From Firm-04 sp964463355 (GTDB taxonomy: Bacteria; Bacillota; Clostridia; Oscillospirales; Ruminococcaceae), in NCBI GenBank assembly GCA_964463355.1, contig CAYXBP010000033.1, forward strand, positions 1 through 14,598: 14,598 bases of DNA. Direction: 5' to 3'. Each line of letters opens with the position of its first letter. The first letter of the stretch is position 1. The notes under the pieces were generated by a model, which was given only the letters and a program-made list of their open reading frames with translations, was not told the DNA's origin and ran no database searches. This document shows, one piece after another, positions 1 through 7,171 of the stretch. The position numbers and the translations under genes are program-made.

Positions 1-343
1 AGCTGCTTGTATCATCGGCAAGTGTTCCATCAGATTTCAAAACGCCCTCGTTCACAGTGATATTCTTTGTCAACACAGCATTTGCAGCATTGTTCTGGTC
101 TACGCCATTCAGCGTGCCATTGACAAGCCCTGCAAACCAGTAGAGTTCTCCTGCTGTACCAATCTGGTATACGCCATTGCTGTCTTGACTGGGCTGGGTT
201 GGCGTGATCGCAGGTGAAGTTTGCGTTTCCTCTGCGCTGACCTTCGGCACGATGCGGTCAAAAATCCCCACCGGGAGATACGTCAGCATCGTTAGCATCA
301 TAACAAATGCTGTTACCAGCGCGAACGGTTGTTTGTGTTTCAT
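1..343 (-). CDS. secreted surface protein, N-terminal part (runs off left edge)
   Basis: An open frame of 114 codons starts at the ATG at 343-341 on the minus strand and continues past the window edge, so only the N terminus is visible. An AAGGAGG ribosome site lies at 357-351, 7 nt before the ATG. The protein begins MKHKQPFALVTAF, a basic n-region followed by a hydrophobic stretch to about residue 30, then a likely signal peptidase site near VSAEE. After it comes a Thr/Pro/Ser/Gln-rich linker and then YQIGTAGELYWFAGLVNG, a motif common in large, repetitive extracellular proteins of gut Clostridia. The likely role is a cell-surface or secreted protein; no catalytic domain is visible. It has its own good promoter at 460-432. 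I am sure of the gene start and secretion, not of function. Confidence 0.8.
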   Translation of the reverse strand, partial: MKHKQPFALVTAFVMMLTMLTYLPVGIFDRIVPKVSAEETQTSPAITPTQPSQDSNGVYQIGTAGELYWFAGLVNGTLNGVDQNNAANAVLTKNITVNEGVLKSDGTLADDTSS

Positions 344-431
344 AGAGAGTCCTCCTTGTCATGTTTACTCGGTTTGGCGGGCACACTGCTTTGCACTGTA
401 ATGTTTGGCATATGCCCACTCTTACGCCTTT

Positions 432-460
432 ATTATACCATATATTTTTCGTTATTGCAA
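432..460 (-). promoter_or_regulatory. sigma-A type promoter of the secreted protein gene
   Basis: On the minus strand a -35 box TTGCAA (460-455) and a -10 box TATAAT (437-432) are separated by exactly 17 bp, about 90 bp upstream of the ATG at 343. A second TATAAT lies just upstream (468-463) but has no well-spaced -35. The resulting 5' leader would be about 80 nt. Confidence 0.75.
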
Positions 461-523
461 GTATTATACCGCGATTAACCCGAAATACTTTTCAATCAAC
501 AGGGAAGACTGGGCAAATAGCAA

Positions 524-567
524 CCCCACAGGGCGAGCAGATTGGTTTTGTCTGCTGCCTTATGGGG
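524..567 (-). terminator. stem-loop downstream of the MATE gene, possible terminator
   Basis: CCCCA (524-528) pairs with TGGGG (563-567), enclosing GCC/GGC and AGCAGA/TCTGCT arms with one bulge. The hairpin starts 8 bp after the MATE stop codon in the direction of transcription. The following U tract is poor (TTGCTATTTG), so termination strength is uncertain. It separates the exporter operon from the secreted-protein promoter. Confidence 0.4.
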
Positions 568-575
568 CATTTTAA

Positions 576-1907
576 TCACATATATTGATACTTCTTTCTC
601 TTGCCAATCAAAAAGAGTACTGTTACCATAGCTGCAACAAGTTCAGCAGCAACAATGGAGAACCAAATACCATCAATTTCAAAGAATATGGGGAAAATCA
701 GTACAGCTGCCAACTGAAATAACAACGTTCGCAGGAATGAAATCAATGCAGAAGTCAAACCGTCATTGAGAGCCGTAAAGAATGATGATCCGAAGATCGA
801 AACGCCCGCAAAGAGGAATGAGAACGAGAAGATCAAGAACGCACGAAGCGTCAGCTGCATCAGTCCTTCATCATAGCTGACAAAAATCGATGCCAACGGT
901 CTTGCAAGCACTTCCGCAATAACCAGCATGGAAATTGAGAAGAACCCGATGATGACTGCGCTCTTTTTCAGCAGGCTTTTCAGTTCCTTATAATTCTGGG
1001 CACCGAAATGAAAGCCTATGACTGGTGCCGTCCCAACCGAATATCCAATGAACGCGGCAAGAAAAATCATATTGACATACATCAGTACACCATAAGCGGC
1101 AACGCCGTCCTCGCCCGCATATTTCATCAACTGCATATTGTACAGCATACTGACAATCGACGTTGAAATATTGCTCATCAACTCGGAAGAGCCGTTTGTA
1201 CAGGTTTTCAGCAATGCTTTTCCGTCAAAATTTGTTTTCGTAAGGCGAAGCAGGCTGGAATTTTCCCGTGCGAAGTAAAGCAGCGGCGCAAGACCTCCCA
1301 CCACCTGACTGATCGCTGTCGCAATCGCTGCACCTGCAAGTCCAAGTGGAATCACGGCAACCAGCAGCGCATCCAGCACCATATTTGTCACACCAGCGGC
1401 AACTGTGAAAATCAGTCCCAGCTGTGGTTTCCCGGCTGTCACAGAAAAGCTCTGAAATGCATACTGCAAAATATATGCAGGCAAAGCAATCAAGATAATT
1501 CTTCCGTAAAGCACACAGTTGTCAAGCAGTTCTTCCTCTGCACCAAGCAATGCTGCAACCGGCCGGATAACAATAATGCCAAGCACGGCGATGATAATGC
1601 CGCATACCGCTGAAGCATAAACCAGAAACGAAAACAGCCGCTTTGCCTTTTCGTGATCACCCTCACCCATGGTTTTGGAGATCAATGCACTACCACCTGT
1701 TCCAAACATGAAGCCGACTGCACCGAGAATCATGAGAAACGGCATAATGAAATTAACCGCCGCAAATGGCGATTTCCCGACATAATTGGATACAAAGAAG
1801 CCATCTACCACACCGTATATTGATGTAAAAATCATCATGACGATAGACGGCAGCGTGAATCGCAGCAGCTTTTTGTATGAAAAGTGTTCGGAAAGTTGGA
1901 TTGCTAT
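576..1907 (-). CDS. MATE family multidrug efflux transporter
   Basis: An inner-membrane multidrug/toxin exporter of the MATE family, expected to expel cationic drugs using Na+ or H+ gradients. The sequence shows about 12 hydrophobic helices and typical motifs such as SIYGVVDGFFVSNYVG at the first helix and GTGGSALISKTMGEGD after helix 2. Homology clearly continues upstream of the first in-frame ATG (1838): the codons for IQLSEHFSYKKLLRFTLPSI are the normal beginning of this family. The frame is open back to a TAG at 1916-1914, but no ATG, GTG or TTG lies in that stretch. The best-placed codon is ATA at 1907-1905, 10 nt after a GGGAGG site (1923-1918), giving 443 aa, the usual family length. 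Starting at 1838 would give 420 aa and delete the first amphipathic segment. The gene lies directly behind a MarR regulator and a 23-codon minigene. Family assignment is firm; the start codon is not. Confidence 0.9.
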   Translation of the reverse strand: MAIQLSEHFSYKKLLRFTLPSIVMMIFTSIYGVVDGFFVSNYVGKSPFAAVNFIMPFLMILGAVGFMFGTGGSALISKTMGEGDHEKAKRLFSFLVYASAVCGIIIAVLGIIVIRPVAALLGAEEELLDNCVLYGRIILIALPAYILQYAFQSFSVTAGKPQLGLIFTVAAGVTNMVLDALLVAVIPLGLAGAAIATAISQVVGGLAPLLYFARENSSLLRLTKTNFDGKALLKTCTNGSSELMSNISTSIVSMLYNMQLMKYAGEDGVAAYGVLMYVNMIFLAAFIGYSVGTAPVIGFHFGAQNYKELKSLLKKSAVIIGFFSISMLVIAEVLARPLASIFVSYDEGLMQLTLRAFLIFSFSFLFAGVSIFGSSFFTALNDGLTSALISFLRTLLFQLAAVLIFPIFFEIDGIWFSIVAAELVAAMVTVLFLIGKRKKYQYM

Positions 1908-1908
1908 T

Positions 1909-1980
1909 TTATTCTATCCTCCCGAAATAGTTTCTTGCAAATGCCGTCAAAATTTCACGACCTACTGTGATGCTTTTCAT
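1909..1980 (-). CDS. 23-aa minigene between MarR and MATE genes (possible leader peptide)
   Basis: A short frame from the ATG at 1980-1978 to the TAA at 1911-1909 encodes MKSITVGREILTAFARNYFG plus RIE. It has a near-perfect AAGGAGG ribosome site (1992-1986) with a 5-nt spacer, better than anything in front of the MATE gene. The site overlaps the MarR stop codon. The minigene stop lies 1 nt before the ATA codon that is the best MATE start, so translation could be coupled by re-initiation. I do not recognise the peptide. It could be a translated leader that feeds ribosomes into the exporter, or an accidental frame using a ribosome site once meant for something else. Confidence 0.5.
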   Translation of the reverse strand: MKSITVGREILTAFARNYFGRIE

Positions 1981-1990
1981 AATGTCCTCC

Positions 1991-2437
1991 TTATAGCTGT
2001 GAAAGCCTTTCTTTCATTTCATTGAGAAAACGCTGTGTCAGTTCAAGGTAGCGTATTCTTTCCTTCTCTGTCCATGCATCGAACACTTCATTTTCCATTC
2101 TGATCAGGCGGACAACGGTATGCTCCGCCAACGTCTTTCCCTTTTCAGTCAGATGAACGCTCTTTTTTCTACCGTTGATCTTTTCAAGATAGATCAACTC
2201 TTCTAATTCCAGCTTGCGAAGCGCAGAATGAATCGTCTGCTTGCTGGTACCCGATAGATGGCAGATATCGCTGACCATACAGCTTTCTCCATAGTTGCAG
2301 ATCGTATATAGAATCAGCATTGCACTGTCAGAAAGCCCCAGTTTCAGTGCAGCCTCGTGATAAACAGCGTTGATTTCCGACGTTAGATAATTGAAGCGTT
2401 TCATATCCTTTGCTGCATCTGCTACATCGTTTTCCAT
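1991..2437 (-). CDS. MarR family transcriptional regulator
   Basis: A winged-helix MarR-type DNA-binding protein of 148 aa, expected to act as a dimeric, ligand-responsive repressor of the exporter operon. The start is set at the ATG at 2437, with GGGAGG at 2449-2444 six nt upstream; an ATG further upstream lies beyond the promoter and is ignored. Visible signatures are the N-terminal dimerisation helices, LGLSDSAMLILYTIC, the HTH around residues 50-80 (VSDICHLSGTSKQTIHSAL), and the wing region GRKKSVHLTEKGK. Ten nt separate its stop from the next ATG. An 8-bp palindrome TTGTACAA (2451-2458) between the -10 box and the ribosome site is a possible operator; autoregulation is the usual arrangement for MarR-exporter pairs but is inferred here. 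Confidence 0.92.
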   Translation of the reverse strand: MENDVADAAKDMKRFNYLTSEINAVYHEAALKLGLSDSAMLILYTICNYGESCMVSDICHLSGTSKQTIHSALRKLELEELIYLEKINGRKKSVHLTEKGKTLAEHTVVRLIRMENEVFDAWTEKERIRYLELTQRFLNEMKERLSQL

Positions 2438-2471
2438 TGCACACCTCCCATTGTACAAAACCACGCCTCCT

Positions 2472-2500
2472 ATTATAGTACGATTTCGGACTTTTGTCAA
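2472..2500 (-). promoter_or_regulatory. consensus promoter of the marR-MATE operon
   Basis: On the minus strand TTGACA (2500-2495) and TATAAT (2477-2472) are both perfect consensus boxes with a 17-bp spacer. Such a strong promoter would need repression, fitting MarR control. The palindrome TTGTACAA at 2451-2458 sits in the early transcribed region and could be the operator. Confidence 0.85.
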
Positions 2501-2527
2501 GAGAAATGATCGCTGCATTGTGTAATA

Positions 2528-3250
2528 TTACAACAGAAGCCGTTTGCGTCTGCATGATAGGGCTGTGCCACAGGAACGTTGCGCGTTGTATAGTGGTTGC
2601 GTAGAAGCTGAATCTGAATATGGCTTGCTTGACATTTCGTGTGTTGGCATGCTGTTGCATTTATAAAACATCAACTTGAAGAATGTAGCTTCAGAGTTCT
2701 CTACCTTTGTGTAGCGCACATCGACATTTCCATAAAACAGTTTGTAAAATCCGAGGTCATCATTTCCAAAAGGTGCAGTAATAGATTTAGTTGGAATACG
2801 GCGAATGTTTTGGCGATTTCGAACATTTGCAGGATTAATATCATCACCCATACATCTGTTATTATCAACCCGCAATAGAAGTGGATGTACCGGAAGATTG
2901 TCTCTTTGCAGTAGCCGATCAATGAATCGTTCGAGTTTTCGCTGTAAAAAATCATGATTCACCGAATCTGAAGCAAACTCCTTAAAAACCTTTGAGGAGA
3001 TTGGATCAAATCCCTTACTGCAATCGGGATCATGCGCACAATTTGGAAATCCCCTGAAAAAGTACTCGCCATTCCTGCATACCATGCCTACAGGTGGAAG
3101 GCGGCATTCAGGACAGAATAGATTTCTGTCATATCGTGTGTGAAATGCATTTTCGTCCTGTTTTATCAACTCGATGGCATCTTCAAGTTTTAATGGCTCA
3201 AAACGGATTCTGTCAGGAGAAAATGCTGCTTCATCATATTTTGCACTCAA
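2528..3250 (-). CDS. unrecognised protein with a zinc-ribbon-like cysteine cluster
   Basis: A 240-aa frame starting at a TTG (3250) behind an AAAGGG site. I do not recognise the family. Residues 45-80 hold CPEC, then further cysteines in GMVCRNGEYFF, GFPNCAHDPDC: a spacing that looks like a metal-binding ribbon. A helical stretch follows (about 88-115, FLQRKLERFIDRLLQRD), then a beta-rich part with aromatic residues (FYKLFYGNVDVRYTKVENS). The last 40 residues become Ser/Arg-rich and end CRRKRLLL, unlike the rest, so the 3' end may be altered by a frameshift or junction. The start lies only 37 bp from the divergent gene at 3288, leaving little room for two promoters. Nucleic-acid binding is a guess from the cysteine cluster. 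Confidence 0.55.
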   Translation of the reverse strand: MSAKYDEAAFSPDRIRFEPLKLEDAIELIKQDENAFHTRYDRNLFCPECRLPPVGMVCRNGEYFFRGFPNCAHDPDCSKGFDPISSKVFKEFASDSVNHDFLQRKLERFIDRLLQRDNLPVHPLLLRVDNNRCMGDDINPANVRNRQNIRRIPTKSITAPFGNDDLGFYKLFYGNVDVRYTKVENSEATFFKLMFYKCNSMPTHEMSSKPYSDSASTQPLYNAQRSCGTALSCRRKRLLL

Positions 3251-3287
3251 ATTTTTCCCTTTCTAAAAAAACAAGGAGTGGTAGAAA

Positions 3288-3518
3288 ATGTTCATTGAAG
3301 AAAATATGCTGGTCAAAGTTACCCATGATGATGGTACTACCTATACCGGTACCGTTTACAAGATTGTCATTCAGCCATGTGAGGATGATAACAACCGTCC
3401 TCATGCTCTCATATTCATCTCTCAGGACAAAAGGTTCATTGAACAAGAGGGAGAATTTGGCTGTGTATCCGAGTGGGTTGACAAGTTGAAATTCGTTGAG
3501 GTGCTGGAGAATGGATGA
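3288..3518 (+). CDS. small beta-rich hypothetical protein (76 aa)
   Basis: The ATG at 3288 follows AAGGAG (3273-3278) at a 9-nt spacer. The sequence MLVKVTHDDGTTYTGTVYKI suggests an SH3/Sm-like beta barrel; no catalytic residues are evident. It reads in the same direction as the ICE-derived genes that follow, 62 bp before the HTH gene, and probably belongs to them. Function unknown. Confidence 0.65.
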   Translation: MFIEENMLVKVTHDDGTTYTGTVYKIVIQPCEDDNNRPHALIFISQDKRFIEQEGEFGCVSEWVDKLKFVEVLENG

Positions 3519-3580
3519 TTGCAAGCACTACTATGATTAGACCCTGTGAGAATACATGTGTCAAGAGGATGTGAGAAAAA

Positions 3581-3817
3581 ATGAATCGCGAAGTTATCAT
3601 TCAAAACCTAATGCGGAATATTTCAGCAGAGTGTCAAAAGCGCAGCATTGCTCCTGAAACACTTTTCAGAAGATGTGGTGTGAATACAAGCATCATGTAT
3701 AATCTCCGAAAAGGCTTTTTGCTTTCGGTTGACAAAATCGCCGCAATTGCGGAATACTGCGATGTTTCGGTGGATTACTTGATCGGTCGAGAGTTTAAAA
3801 CGAATGGATCAGGATGA
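3581..3817 (+). CDS. XRE/Cro-type helix-turn-helix regulator (78 aa)
   Basis: A small DNA-binding protein made almost only of one HTH_3-type domain: helices around residues 5-65 with LFRRCGVNTSIMYNLRKG as the recognition region and IAAIAEYCDVSVDYLIGRE, the typical C-terminal half of the fold. A purine-rich site (GTGAGAAAAA) precedes the ATG. Such small XRE proteins are common controllers in ICEs and prophages. The nearby 25-bp palindrome (3828-3852), which begins 10 bp after its stop codon, is a candidate binding site, by inference. Confidence 0.8.
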   Translation: MNREVIIQNLMRNISAECQKRSIAPETLFRRCGVNTSIMYNLRKGFLLSVDKIAAIAEYCDVSVDYLIGREFKTNGSG

Positions 3818-3831
3818 ACTTGGATGAACTT
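3812..3831 (+). repeat. tandem 10-bp direct repeat
   Basis: GGATGAACTT occurs twice back to back (3812-3821 and 3822-3831), spanning the stop codon of the HTH gene and running into the palindrome at 3828. It could be a slippage duplication; no function is evident. Confidence 0.6.
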
Positions 3832-3852
3832 CCCGACCAGTGGTCGGGAAGT
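3828..3852. repeat. perfect 25-bp palindrome upstream of the DUF4315 gene
   Basis: The 12-nt arm ACTTCCCGACCA is followed by one G and its exact reverse complement TGGTCGGGAAGT. It lies between the HTH gene and the DUF4315 start at 3926. There is no T tract behind it, so it is not a standard terminator. It could be a protein-binding site, a transcript hairpin, or part of a transfer or recombination site of the ICE. Confidence 0.75.
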
Positions 3853-3925
3853 GACAGAAGCCCCGCAAGGAAATTTGGGACCAATGGCCCCACATACAAC
3901 TCAAAACGGAAAGGATGTTTTTATC

Positions 3926-4234
3926 ATGGCAAAGCCCAACACAAGCAAAGTAGAGAAACTCCGCAAGAAGATTGCTGAGTTGGATCAGAGAATGGCAGCG
4001 GATGCTACAACGAAGAAGAAGCTCGAAAAGGAATTGGAGGATCTGCAGGGGGCATTGCTTCTGGACATGATTCGTACTGCCGGACCCAATGCGGATAATA
4101 TCGCTCAGGATTTCGCAGAGTTTTTGCGTGAGAAGTACGGTGATGCAGGGCAGAGCGACAGCGACGCTCCCGTATCGTCTATTTCGTCAACAACCACAAC
4201 ACAAACGGAGGGAACTACTCATGAAGTCTGTTAA
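3926..4234 (+). CDS. DUF4315 family ICE protein
   Basis: A 102-aa protein beginning MAKPNTSKVEKLRKKIAEL. The start at 3926 is chosen because GGAAAGGA lies about 10 nt upstream and the coiled-coil domain begins there; the upstream in-frame ATG at 3824 sits before the palindrome and has no ribosome site. Residues 8-50 form a charged heptad coiled coil (EKLRKKIAELDQRM and on), followed by a helix-rich part and a Ser/Thr-rich tail. DUF4315 proteins of this form stand directly before DUF4366 membrane/secreted proteins in ICEs; here the next ATG (4221) overlaps the end of this gene, matching that arrangement. Molecular function is not established. Confidence 0.75.
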   Translation: MAKPNTSKVEKLRKKIAELDQRMAADATTKKKLEKELEDLQGALLLDMIRTAGPNADNIAQDFAEFLREKYGDAGQSDSDAPVSSISSTTTTQTEGTTHEVC

Positions 4235-4262
4235 AGCATTGTGCAGCACTCTCGCTGCGATC
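4221..4262 (+). pseudogene. DUF4366-like gene, only the signal-peptide start remains
   Basis: The ATG at 4221 overlaps the DUF4315 gene and follows GGAGGGAAC. It encodes MKSVKALCSTLAAITA, a typical signal-peptide start of the DUF4366 gene that normally follows DUF4315. After about 14-16 codons the sequence switches, out of frame, into the interior of a topoisomerase III gene. The original frame then runs meaninglessly to a stop near 4472. Everything past the signal peptide has been deleted. Confidence 0.55.
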
Positions 4263-5523
4263 ACGGCATACTGCACAGGAAACCTTGGATTATGCCCAAG
4301 CACTTTACGAAGCAAAGCTCCTGACATATCCCAGAACAGACAGCAATTACATCACGGAGGATATGGAACGAACAGCGACAGCTCTGGTTGCCACTGTCCT
4401 GGAACATATGCCAATTGCATCAGGGATCGCACTCGCTCAGCCAAATGTGAAACGCTGCGTGAACAACAGTAAGGTCAGCGATCACCATGCACTTCTGCCC
4501 ACTGCCGAGATTGCTAAGAAATCTCTGGACGAATTGCCAATCGGAGAACGAAATCTGCTGTCTCTGGTTGCAATGCGATTGTTAACGGCGGTCAGCGAGC
4601 CGCATAAGTATGAATCGACTGTGATCGAGCTGACTTGCAGCGAAAATTTGTTTACAGCAACGGGAAAGACGATCCTGCATGACGGCTGGAAAGCTGCCGA
4701 GCATACCATGCGTGAGCGTTTGAAAAATGATAATACGGATGCTGCGGAAACAGATGACAAAGATGCTGCCTTGCCGCTGATCACAGAGGGACAGACATTT
4801 GAAAATGTGCCTGCTGCATTGGAAGAGAAGTTCACACATCCGCCGAAACCTTTTACCGAGGATACTTTACTTGCTGCTATGGAAAGAGCCGGCAATGATT
4901 CTTATGAATCGGATGCCGATGACGTGGAAAAGAAGGGTATCGGCACACCAGCAACCAGAGCCGCCACCATTGAGGGTTTGGTCAAGCGTGAGTATATCCA
5001 GCGTAAGAAAAAGCAGATCCTTCCCACAGAAAAAGGCATACATCTGATTGAGATCGTCCCTGACAGCCTAAAGTCTGCAAAGACCACAGCGGAATGGGAG
5101 ACGGTATTGCAGCACATCGAGCTGGGCAAGTCCGAAATCAGTGCAGAGGAGTTCACGCAGCGCATTATGGAGCAGGTCACTGATCTGATTGCAGAGTACG
5201 GTACTGAAACTGCCGCAAAGTCCAACAATCCGTTCTACCAATCCAAGGAACGAGAATCGTTAGGTATCTGTCCCAAATGTAACAAATCGGTTGTAGAGTA
5301 CCCAAAATGCTATGCGTGTTCGTCGGGAAAGGATGGCTGTGGCTTCGTGATCTGGAAATCGGTTTGCGGCAAAACATTAACAACTGCACAAGCCAAAAAG
5401 TTGTTGGAGAAGAAGAAAACCGATCTGATCAAGGGCTTTACCAGTAAAGTCGGCAAACAGTTTGACGCTTATCTCATTCTGAAAGATGATTTCACAACAG
5501 GACTTGAATTTCTAAAGAAATAG
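4263..5523 (+). pseudogene. topB: 5'-truncated topoisomerase III (topB-like) gene
   Basis: Type IA topoisomerase III relaxes and decatenates DNA using a TOPRIM domain and a catalytic tyrosine. Homology starts abruptly at HTAQETLDYAQALYEAKLLT, in a frame without a proper start (the first possible start is a TTG at 4285). The catalytic tyrosine motif TYPRTDS is present at the very beginning, and the rest of the core (GIGTPATRAATIEGL) and a C-terminal cysteine ribbon (CPKC, CYAC, then C residues) are intact. The N-terminal TOPRIM domain, roughly the first 300 residues of a protein usually near 700, is missing. Without TOPRIM the product cannot be an active topoisomerase. The deletion joined this fragment to the DUF4366 start. 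Confidence 0.85.
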
Positions 5524-5534
5524 GAGGCTTTTCA

Positions 5535-6035
5535 ATGAACAAAAAAGTATTAGCCAAGGCTGCCGAAATCCTCGGTACTACAACTGACGCTCTGGAGAAA
5601 TTTCCCGTTGAGATACAGAGGGAAATGGTCGCTATTGCCGATGAGCCAATTGAATCTGCCTTTGAGCATTTGCAGGCAGTATGGCAGCAAGCATTTTTGA
5701 ATCAATCCATGGAAGATGTATCCAGAGTAAGTGGGATTTCCATGCAAACGCTCAAGGCACTGCCCGAAGATACGAAAATTAGCCTGATGTATGCGCTGGC
5801 TGCCGATCCGAATAATGTGATAGGTCTGAATCAGATCGTATCGGATGCAGTTTCCATTGCTGCGCTGCCGGATATTGCCATGTTGCTGAATCAGCCCTTG
5901 CAGCAGCTGCTGGCTTTGCCACGAGAAAAGCAGCAGGCAATCTGCGGCTGCTTTGATATGCTCTACGGTACGATCAATGATGAAGACCTGGCAAAAGAGA
6001 TCCTGGCAACCTTGGAAGATGGTGAAGCATCATGA
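5535..6035 (+). CDS. conserved helical ICE protein of unknown function (166 aa)
   Basis: The ATG at 5535 follows a strong AGGAGG site (5522-5527) that overlaps the topB stop; its own stop overlaps the helicase ATG (ATGA at 6032-6035), so the three genes form one operon. I do not recognise a named domain. The protein is almost wholly helical and contains three similar units: ALEKFPVEIQREMVAIA, LKALPEDTKISLMYALA and LLALPREKQQAICGCF, each with a hydrophobic-Pro-acidic core. This points to a small helical repeat fold, perhaps for protein contacts. Its constant place between topB and the helicase gene suggests a role in ICE DNA processing, by context only. Confidence 0.7.
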   Translation: MNKKVLAKAAEILGTTTDALEKFPVEIQREMVAIADEPIESAFEHLQAVWQQAFLNQSMEDVSRVSGISMQTLKALPEDTKISLMYALAADPNNVIGLNQIVSDAVSIAALPDIAMLLNQPLQQLLALPREKQQAICGCFDMLYGTINDEDLAKEILATLEDGEAS

Positions 6036-7168
6036 TGGATGTTCCCGAAGCAGGTATCTGGAATATTACTAATCATAGATTAGATCATAGTATCCGAGCA
6101 ACCCGTGATTACGGCACGAAGGATTGCAGCGCATACGAGATCCTAAAAGATCTGCTGAATCTTCGTACTCCAAAGGTTTACAAAACGGTCGAGGATCCTG
6201 GCTCAGAAACAGGGGAAAAGCGTGTAATCGATGGCGAAGCAACTGCACTGGCGCAGAAGAAAGCCGGTGCTTTACAAGCTGCATTTGCCGATTGGATCTT
6301 CCGTGACTCCGAACGGGCTGCGGACCTAGTGGATCGCTATAACGAATTGTTCAACGGCATCCGTCCGAGAACATTCGATGGTTCCCACTTGGTTTTCCAT
6401 GGCATGAACTCTGAGGTTGAACTGCGTCCGCACCAGAAAAATGCGATTGCAAGAGCACTATTCGGCGGAAATGCGTTGTTTGCGCATTGTGTGGGTGCCG
6501 GCAAAACATACGAAATGATTGCTACTGCGATGGAAGGAAAACGTCTGGGCTTGCATCACAAGTCTATGTTTGTCGTTCCAAAGCACCTGACAGAGCAGAT
6601 CGGTCAAGACTTCCTGAAGCTGTACCCGAACGCCAAGATTCTGGTAGCAACTGCAAAGGATTTCCAGAAAGCAAATCGGCGTGAATTGATGGCAAGAATT
6701 GCAACAGGCAACTACGATGCGGTGATCGTCAGCCATGATCAGTTCAAGCTGCTGCCGCTTTCTCCCGAAATTGCAACCAAAACCATGCGGCAGGAAGTAG
6801 AGGCGATCACAGATTCAATCAATCGTGAACGATTGGCAAGCGGTGCCAAATCCTTTACGGTAAAGGCGTTGGAACGGCAAAAGCGCACTCTGGAACAGAA
6901 CATTCAGCGCATTGTTGATGCTGCGAAAAAGGACGAACAGAATGTTACCTTTGAGCAGTTGGGCATTGACAAGCTGTTTGTGGATGAGGCACACGAGTTC
7001 AAAAACCTGTTCTGTCCGACAAAGCTGCAGAATCTGACGGGCATTTCTTCTTCTGCATCGCAGAAAGCAATGGATATGTACCTGAAATGCCGCTATCTGG
7101 ATGAAGTAACAGACAGTCGTGGTGTTGTATTTGCAACTGGTACGCCCACTGAACCAACATACCAATAA
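6032..7168 (+). pseudogene. SNF2-type ICE helicase, truncated at both ends
   Basis: This is the helicase part of the very large (well over 1,500 aa) methylase-helicase proteins of Clostridial ICEs. Visible motifs: LRPHQKNAI (132-139), Walker A GAGKT (155-159), DEAH box (318-321) and motif III ATGTP (368-372). Intact relatives continue with SNSMTEMYT-like residues; here the frame turns into TEPTYQ and stops at 7168. The break falls right after the CCC codon (7145-7147), where the IME begins. The N-terminal region, which in relatives includes an adenine-methylase domain, is also missing: after MMD the sequence enters directly at the segment just before the helicase. With no second RecA domain the product would be inactive. 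Confidence 0.85.
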
Positions 7169-7171
7169 AAA
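7143..7171. other. left attachment junction (attL) of the IME
   Basis: Helicase coding sequence is recognisable up to ACGCCC (codons for the TP of motif III, 7142-7147) and lost immediately after. The recombinase stop codon is at 7174-7172, so the element end is only about 25 bp long: CTGAACCAACATACCAAT (7149-7166) then an A-rich stretch. This fits large serine recombinases, whose genes sit against the attachment site. The exact crossover dinucleotide cannot be fixed without the empty site. Confidence 0.6.

Larger units (their letters stand above)
3288..7147 (+). mobile_element. decayed ICE segment
   Basis: The genes here are those of the conjugation/replication module of gut-Clostridial ICEs: a DUF4315 protein, a DUF4366 start, topoisomerase III, a conserved helical protein and an SNF2-type helicase, all on the plus strand and tightly packed. 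Type IV secretion genes (VirB4/TraG-like) are absent from the window. Three breaks are visible: the fusion near 4262, the missing N terminus of the helicase at 6032, and the element insertion at about 7148. The left limit is not defined; I place it at the first plus-strand gene. Confidence 0.65.
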